From: Strongylocentrotus droebachiensis
Taxonomy: Eukaryota; Echinodermata; Echinoidea; Camarodonta; Strongylocentrotidae
DNA: 64,000 bases
Reading direction: 5' to 3'
Assembly: GCA_035222895.1 (NCBI GenBank)
Contig: JAVYIG010006362.1
Location: forward strand, 55,204 to 119,203
The first letter of the stretch is position 1; each line of letters starts with the position of its first letter. Of the stretch, positions 60,775 through 64,000 are shown piece by piece. Position numbers and translations under genes: made by a program. The notes beneath the pieces were generated by a model. The model saw only the letters and a program-made list of their open reading frames with translations. It was not told where the DNA came from and did not search any database.

Positions 60775-60919
60775 TGTCTGTAAGGGACCCCACTGGAAAT
60801 AAGCTCTCGAGCTTTCGTGGGTTATCCTGTTCAAGCTGACTTATTTCTGATCTGTTATTATAGTATATTGTTGTATGTTGGAAGCTTGTCGAATAAAAAT
60901 CAATCAATCAATCAATCGA
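60775..60919 (+). mobile_element. 3' end of a non-LTR retrotransposon (fragment)
   Basis: Contains a short hairpin (AGCTCTCGAGCT), TCTGTAAGGGACCCCACTGG, GGGTTATCCTGTTCAAGC, then GAATAAA and an ATCA tandem tail (ATCAATCAATCAATC). An ATCA-type 3' tail after AATAAA is usual for CR1/L2-type LINEs. No coding part remains. Confidence 0.6.
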
Positions 60920-61140
60920 ACAGATAAACAAATGTTTAATTTGATTACCGGAAACTAAATAAAAAGTAATGATATAGGGTCTATAGGAGGGTCACCTTTA
61001 GAACTAGATTAATCATCATGGTAAATGAATAGCTGATATTGAGAAGACTTAGGTCAAGGCTTTGCATGGTATCAGTCAACCTAGCTGCAGAGCGATAAGG
61101 ACACGAAAGATCAATGTGACAAACTTAATGATCAAGGTAG

Positions 61141-61210
61141 AGATAGAGAGAGAGAGAGACTGAGAGAGAGAGGGAGAGAGAGAGAGAGAGAGAGAGAGGA
61201 GAGGGAGAGG
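61141..61210. repeat. GA microsatellite
   Basis: GAGAGA runs with GGGA interruptions. Confidence 0.9.
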
Positions 61211-61236
61211 GGATTATTTTAATTCCTTTGTCTATT

Positions 61237-61510
61237 TCTTCTTCTTCTTCTTCTTCTTCTTTTTCTTCTTCTTTTTCTTCTTCTTTTTCTTCTTCTTTTT
61301 CTTCTTCTTTTTCTTCTTCTTCTTCTTCTTTTTCTTCTTCTTCTTCTTCTTTTTCTTCTTCTTTTTCTTCTTCTTTTTCTTCTTCTTCTTCTTCTTCTTC
61401 TTCTTCTTCTTCTTCTTCTTCTTCTTCTTCTTCTTCTTCTTCTTCTTCTTCTTCTTCTTCTTCTTCTTCTTCTTCTTCTTCTTCTTCTTCTTCTTCTTCT
61501 TCTTCTTCTA
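61237..61510. repeat. TTC trinucleotide array, about 270 bp
   Basis: Left half alternates TTCTTCTTTTTC units; the right half (about 61376-61509) is pure TTC, more than 40 units. The poly-Ser frame it produces is not a gene. GAA/TTC arrays of this length can form triplex or sticky DNA. Confidence 0.96.
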
Positions 61511-61733
61511 TTTCTACGAGTGATTTCTAGGCCGCCTCACTATATGCCTAGGCCTACTAAAATAATGTTCAACCCTCTTTGGAAGCAAGTGAAGTGAGAC
61601 GTGTTTATATTTGCGCCGTTTGCAAAATGGTTGTTATATTATCGCAGGCATGCATATCAGATTTGTAAAACCTTATTTTTTGCAATATTTATTAAAAAAT
61701 GTCTCACCTTCAGACTTACGTTTAATGGCCTAT

Positions 61734-61915
61734 CAAGTTCAAGTTCAAGTTCAAGTTCAGTTTATTCAATTCCAATAAAATATACAAAACAGTTTACAAT
61801 CATGACAGAATAAGAGTATAAGTCGATCAATAATACAAAATAAGGTAAAATTATAAAACTATAAAGTGATACATCAGATAACAACATAAGAATGAGCATT
61901 ATTGGAATTGGGTGG
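61734..61915 (-). mobile_element. Antisense 3' end of a LINE-like element with TTGAAC tail
   Basis: On the minus strand the segment ends GGAATTGAATAAACTGAACT followed by repeated TTGAACTTGAAC. The same tail style occurs at about 29715-29742 (ATTGAATAAATGAACTTGAA). Body without coding capacity; the left boundary is uncertain. Confidence 0.55.
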
Positions 61916-63740
61916 CCATAAAAAACCATGTGGATTTGTCGAGACGACCACCCTTGATGAAGGTAAAATACGTTTCATTTCACCTATCAGTGGCACAAGA
62001 GGGCGGCATCCTGCTTCTCAGAACAGTGCCATTGGTTAGGAGTGTTTGGCCTGCCCAGTTTTGGCACAAAATGGCAAGTAGGTCTACTGCTTTGTTGGGC
62101 AAGCACAAAACAAAACAATATACGATACAGAATATATATATACGCCATGATGTGACCATCTGAAAACAAGTTGGCCCGAACTATGTGTATAGATGGCTCT
62201 GCATCGGACGTAAACCAAGTAATGGGTGTCTTCAAAAATGTGGGCGCGCGTCACAATGTCCCAGTTATATCAATGAATACCAGGCATATTATGAAAGCGG
62301 TGTATATGACCAAACATAAAATGGGCGGCCATTATCACCCCTTTCAGCAAAGTAGGCCCTAGTTTATATGAAATTTGTTTATTTGAAAAAATAAAATAAA
62401 ATAATGAAAAAAAACTTTATTCTGACGAAAATAAAAATGTATTCACAACAGATGGTCTAAATTTGATCTGGGGTTAACTATGTTACCTTTTTTGCTGATT
62501 TCTGTGTCCCAGAGTTAACTTATACTTACAAAACTGCTAAATTGGTTGTCTTATGAAAATAAATAATTTTTCTTTCATTAATTCCGCGGAATTCAGGAAC
62601 TAAAGTGCTCAGCCCGGATATGCACGAGGCCCTGATTTGAAAGGGGAATGTCTGGGTTGTGGGGGCTGCAGGGGCTCCCATATAATTATGTTGTAAGCGA
62701 GGCGAGCGTGAGTTTTTTTGTTTGGGGGCCGGGTGAAGACCAGATGAACGCCGCGTTACGAGATTCTGCATTTCACAAAACAGAATACAGATTTTTTATG
62801 TCAGACATGTCACAGAGTTTGTCGGACCAAGCAACAACCAATACCTAATATTTTCATTCTAAATTTTAAAATGCAATAACTCGTAATTGGTGATTTTTCC
62901 CTAAGGAAAAATGTAAATACATTATGAATATGGTTTATCAGAGTCATCGTCTGTTAGGTTAGGGTTATTTTTCGGAACAGTGTACTATTGAGACTAAAAA
63001 GGGGTAAAACTGCAATATCCACCCCCCAAAAAAAGTTTTTATGAGAAAGTAAAAAAGTGTAGGCTAGGTCTTCTGCGTACAACAGGAAACCCAATAAGGT
63101 ATTCTTTTGTCAATTTTTATTTTGTTTTCAAACACATTTTTTGAGGGAAATCTTTGCAAAAGTGTGCCTTGACATCCTTTTTAAAGAAATTTTGCCATCA
63201 AATTTTTGGAGAATTTGGGGCTCCCAACACTTTAGAAGGGCTTTAAACGTCGTAACCTCGTCTTAAATCCAATTATGTTTTCAACACGTGACACAATCTA
63301 ACCAATCTTCATCAATAATTTTTAATGAACTTCTAGCTTTGTTCTACGACTAATCTAATTAAAAACACCCTTTCGGACTGCTAAAAGATGCTATTGAATT
63401 TTATTATCAGCATTGCATATTGAAAGCGTTGTATTAAAATACCACAAATCTGTCAGCAGTTCGACATTGAATTTTACTCATAAAGCCATAATCATCATGA
63501 GTTCCTAGCTTGGCAAAGCAAGGAAATAGAATAGGGTTTGAAAATGTCATTGGACAAACTGGAACGCCGCGAACACTTGCGCCTCGCCATAAAATATTGT
63601 TCACTGGTCCAATAAATAGTTAACGTAGTAGCCAGCGCTGGATCATTTTCTTCTGAAATAAGACTACTAGTCTTGGCTTTTAGACTCGGTAATAATTGGC
63701 TCACATACAACATCATCACAATCCATCCCCTGCAAACACA

Positions 63741-63981
63741 CACTCTTATTTCCACGGAGTCAAATTTCACTCTAAATGGCGTCAGCTGGGAGTCAACTCT
63801 ATTCCTAGTTAAAGTGACACGGATTCCGAATCAATTTGACTCGGATTGTGTGGCATCAGCTGAGAATTGACTCAATTCAGAGTCAAGATGACTCCTTTTC
63901 CGTGTCAGTTTAACTAGGAATAGAGTTGACTCCCAGCTGACGCCATTCAGAGTGAAATTTGACTCCGTGGAAATAAGAGTG
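63741..63981. mobile_element. Large fold-back element, 241 bp with about 82 bp arms
   Basis: Left arm starts CACTCTTATTTCCACGGAGT and runs through GGCGTCAGCTGGGAGTCAAC to GTGACACGGA. The right arm (63900-63981) is its reverse complement with about three differences, ending GGAAATAAGAGTG. The spacer (about 76 bp) repeats the internal motifs ATCAGCTGAGA.TTGACTC and GAGTCAA. No target duplication could be defined. Confidence 0.9.
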
Positions 63982-64000
63982 CATAGAAATGTAAACTATA

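Larger units (their letters stand above)
59661..64000. other. Intergenic region right of gene 2
   Basis: No supported gene. Holds a LINE-like 3' tail (60775-60919), GA microsatellite (61141-61210), a TTC array (61237-61510), an antisense LINE-like tail (61734-61915), a block with GCGAGGCGAGCGTGAG at 62695-62712, and the 241 bp fold-back at 63741-63981. Confidence 0.55.

Noticed and set aside
61228..61530. Poly-Ser protein
   Set aside because: TTC/TCT microsatellite only.

Overview
This is eukaryotic DNA from a marine deuterostome, most likely a sea urchin (echinoid). The reasons are its intron-rich genes, AT-rich non-coding DNA, many simple repeats, a large excess of the palindrome TACATGTA, and dispersed repeats of the kind known from echinoderm genomes. 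Species cannot be fixed by eye. There are no rRNA, tRNA, CRISPR or operon-like features.

Two spliced genes can be reconstructed, converging on each other. Gene 1 (+ strand, about 12.4 to 41 kb; its 5' end is unresolved or lies left of the window) has at least ten coding exons whose splice phases all agree. They give about 1,630 residues of a large, charged, mostly disordered coiled-coil protein. It carries three copies of an unusual EFxxKLxEWEKM motif, three coiled-coil segments, a 2.66 kb exon rich in Lys, Glu, Ser and RRRR clusters, and a very acidic C-terminus. I do not recognise the family; a cytoskeletal scaffold is an inference. A cluster of very short symmetric exons near 25.9-26.8 kb looks like a local exon duplication with an internal alternative donor.

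Gene 2 (- strand, about 59.6 kb down to 43.7 kb) encodes a mucin-like type I membrane protein of about 335 residues. It has a signal peptide exon, a large Thr/Pro/Ser-rich ectodomain with tandem repeats, one transmembrane helix, and a short tail with YGRL, NPIY and a predicted terminal YQLL, all of which resemble trafficking or adaptor-binding motifs. The last few residues come from an inferred micro-coding exon 6.3 kb downstream, followed by a putative 5.6 kb 3' UTR.

Layout: 1-12466, presumed intron or upstream DNA of gene 1 with repeats and weak exon candidates; 12467-37159, coding exons of gene 1; 37160 to about 40960, its 3' UTR with a GC-rich-headed repeat array; about 41-43.7 kb, intergenic; 43738-49352, putative 3' UTR of gene 2; 49353-59572, gene 2 exons and introns; 59.6-64 kb, intergenic with a LINE tail, a long TTC microsatellite and a 241 bp fold-back at the right end.

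Mobile DNA is plentiful and several copies can be delimited with target-site duplications: two hAT-like elements (5 bp duplications; one carries a C2H2 zinc-finger fragment), a Harbinger-like MITE (TTA duplication), a TA-flanked Tc1/mariner-like element, a TTTAAAGGGATC-ended element, four GGGC-ended fold-backs, and a dispersed family of 57-77 bp hairpins (GGAGCCAGAAGGGCATTAAC arms) with about six copies in introns and 3' UTRs of both genes.
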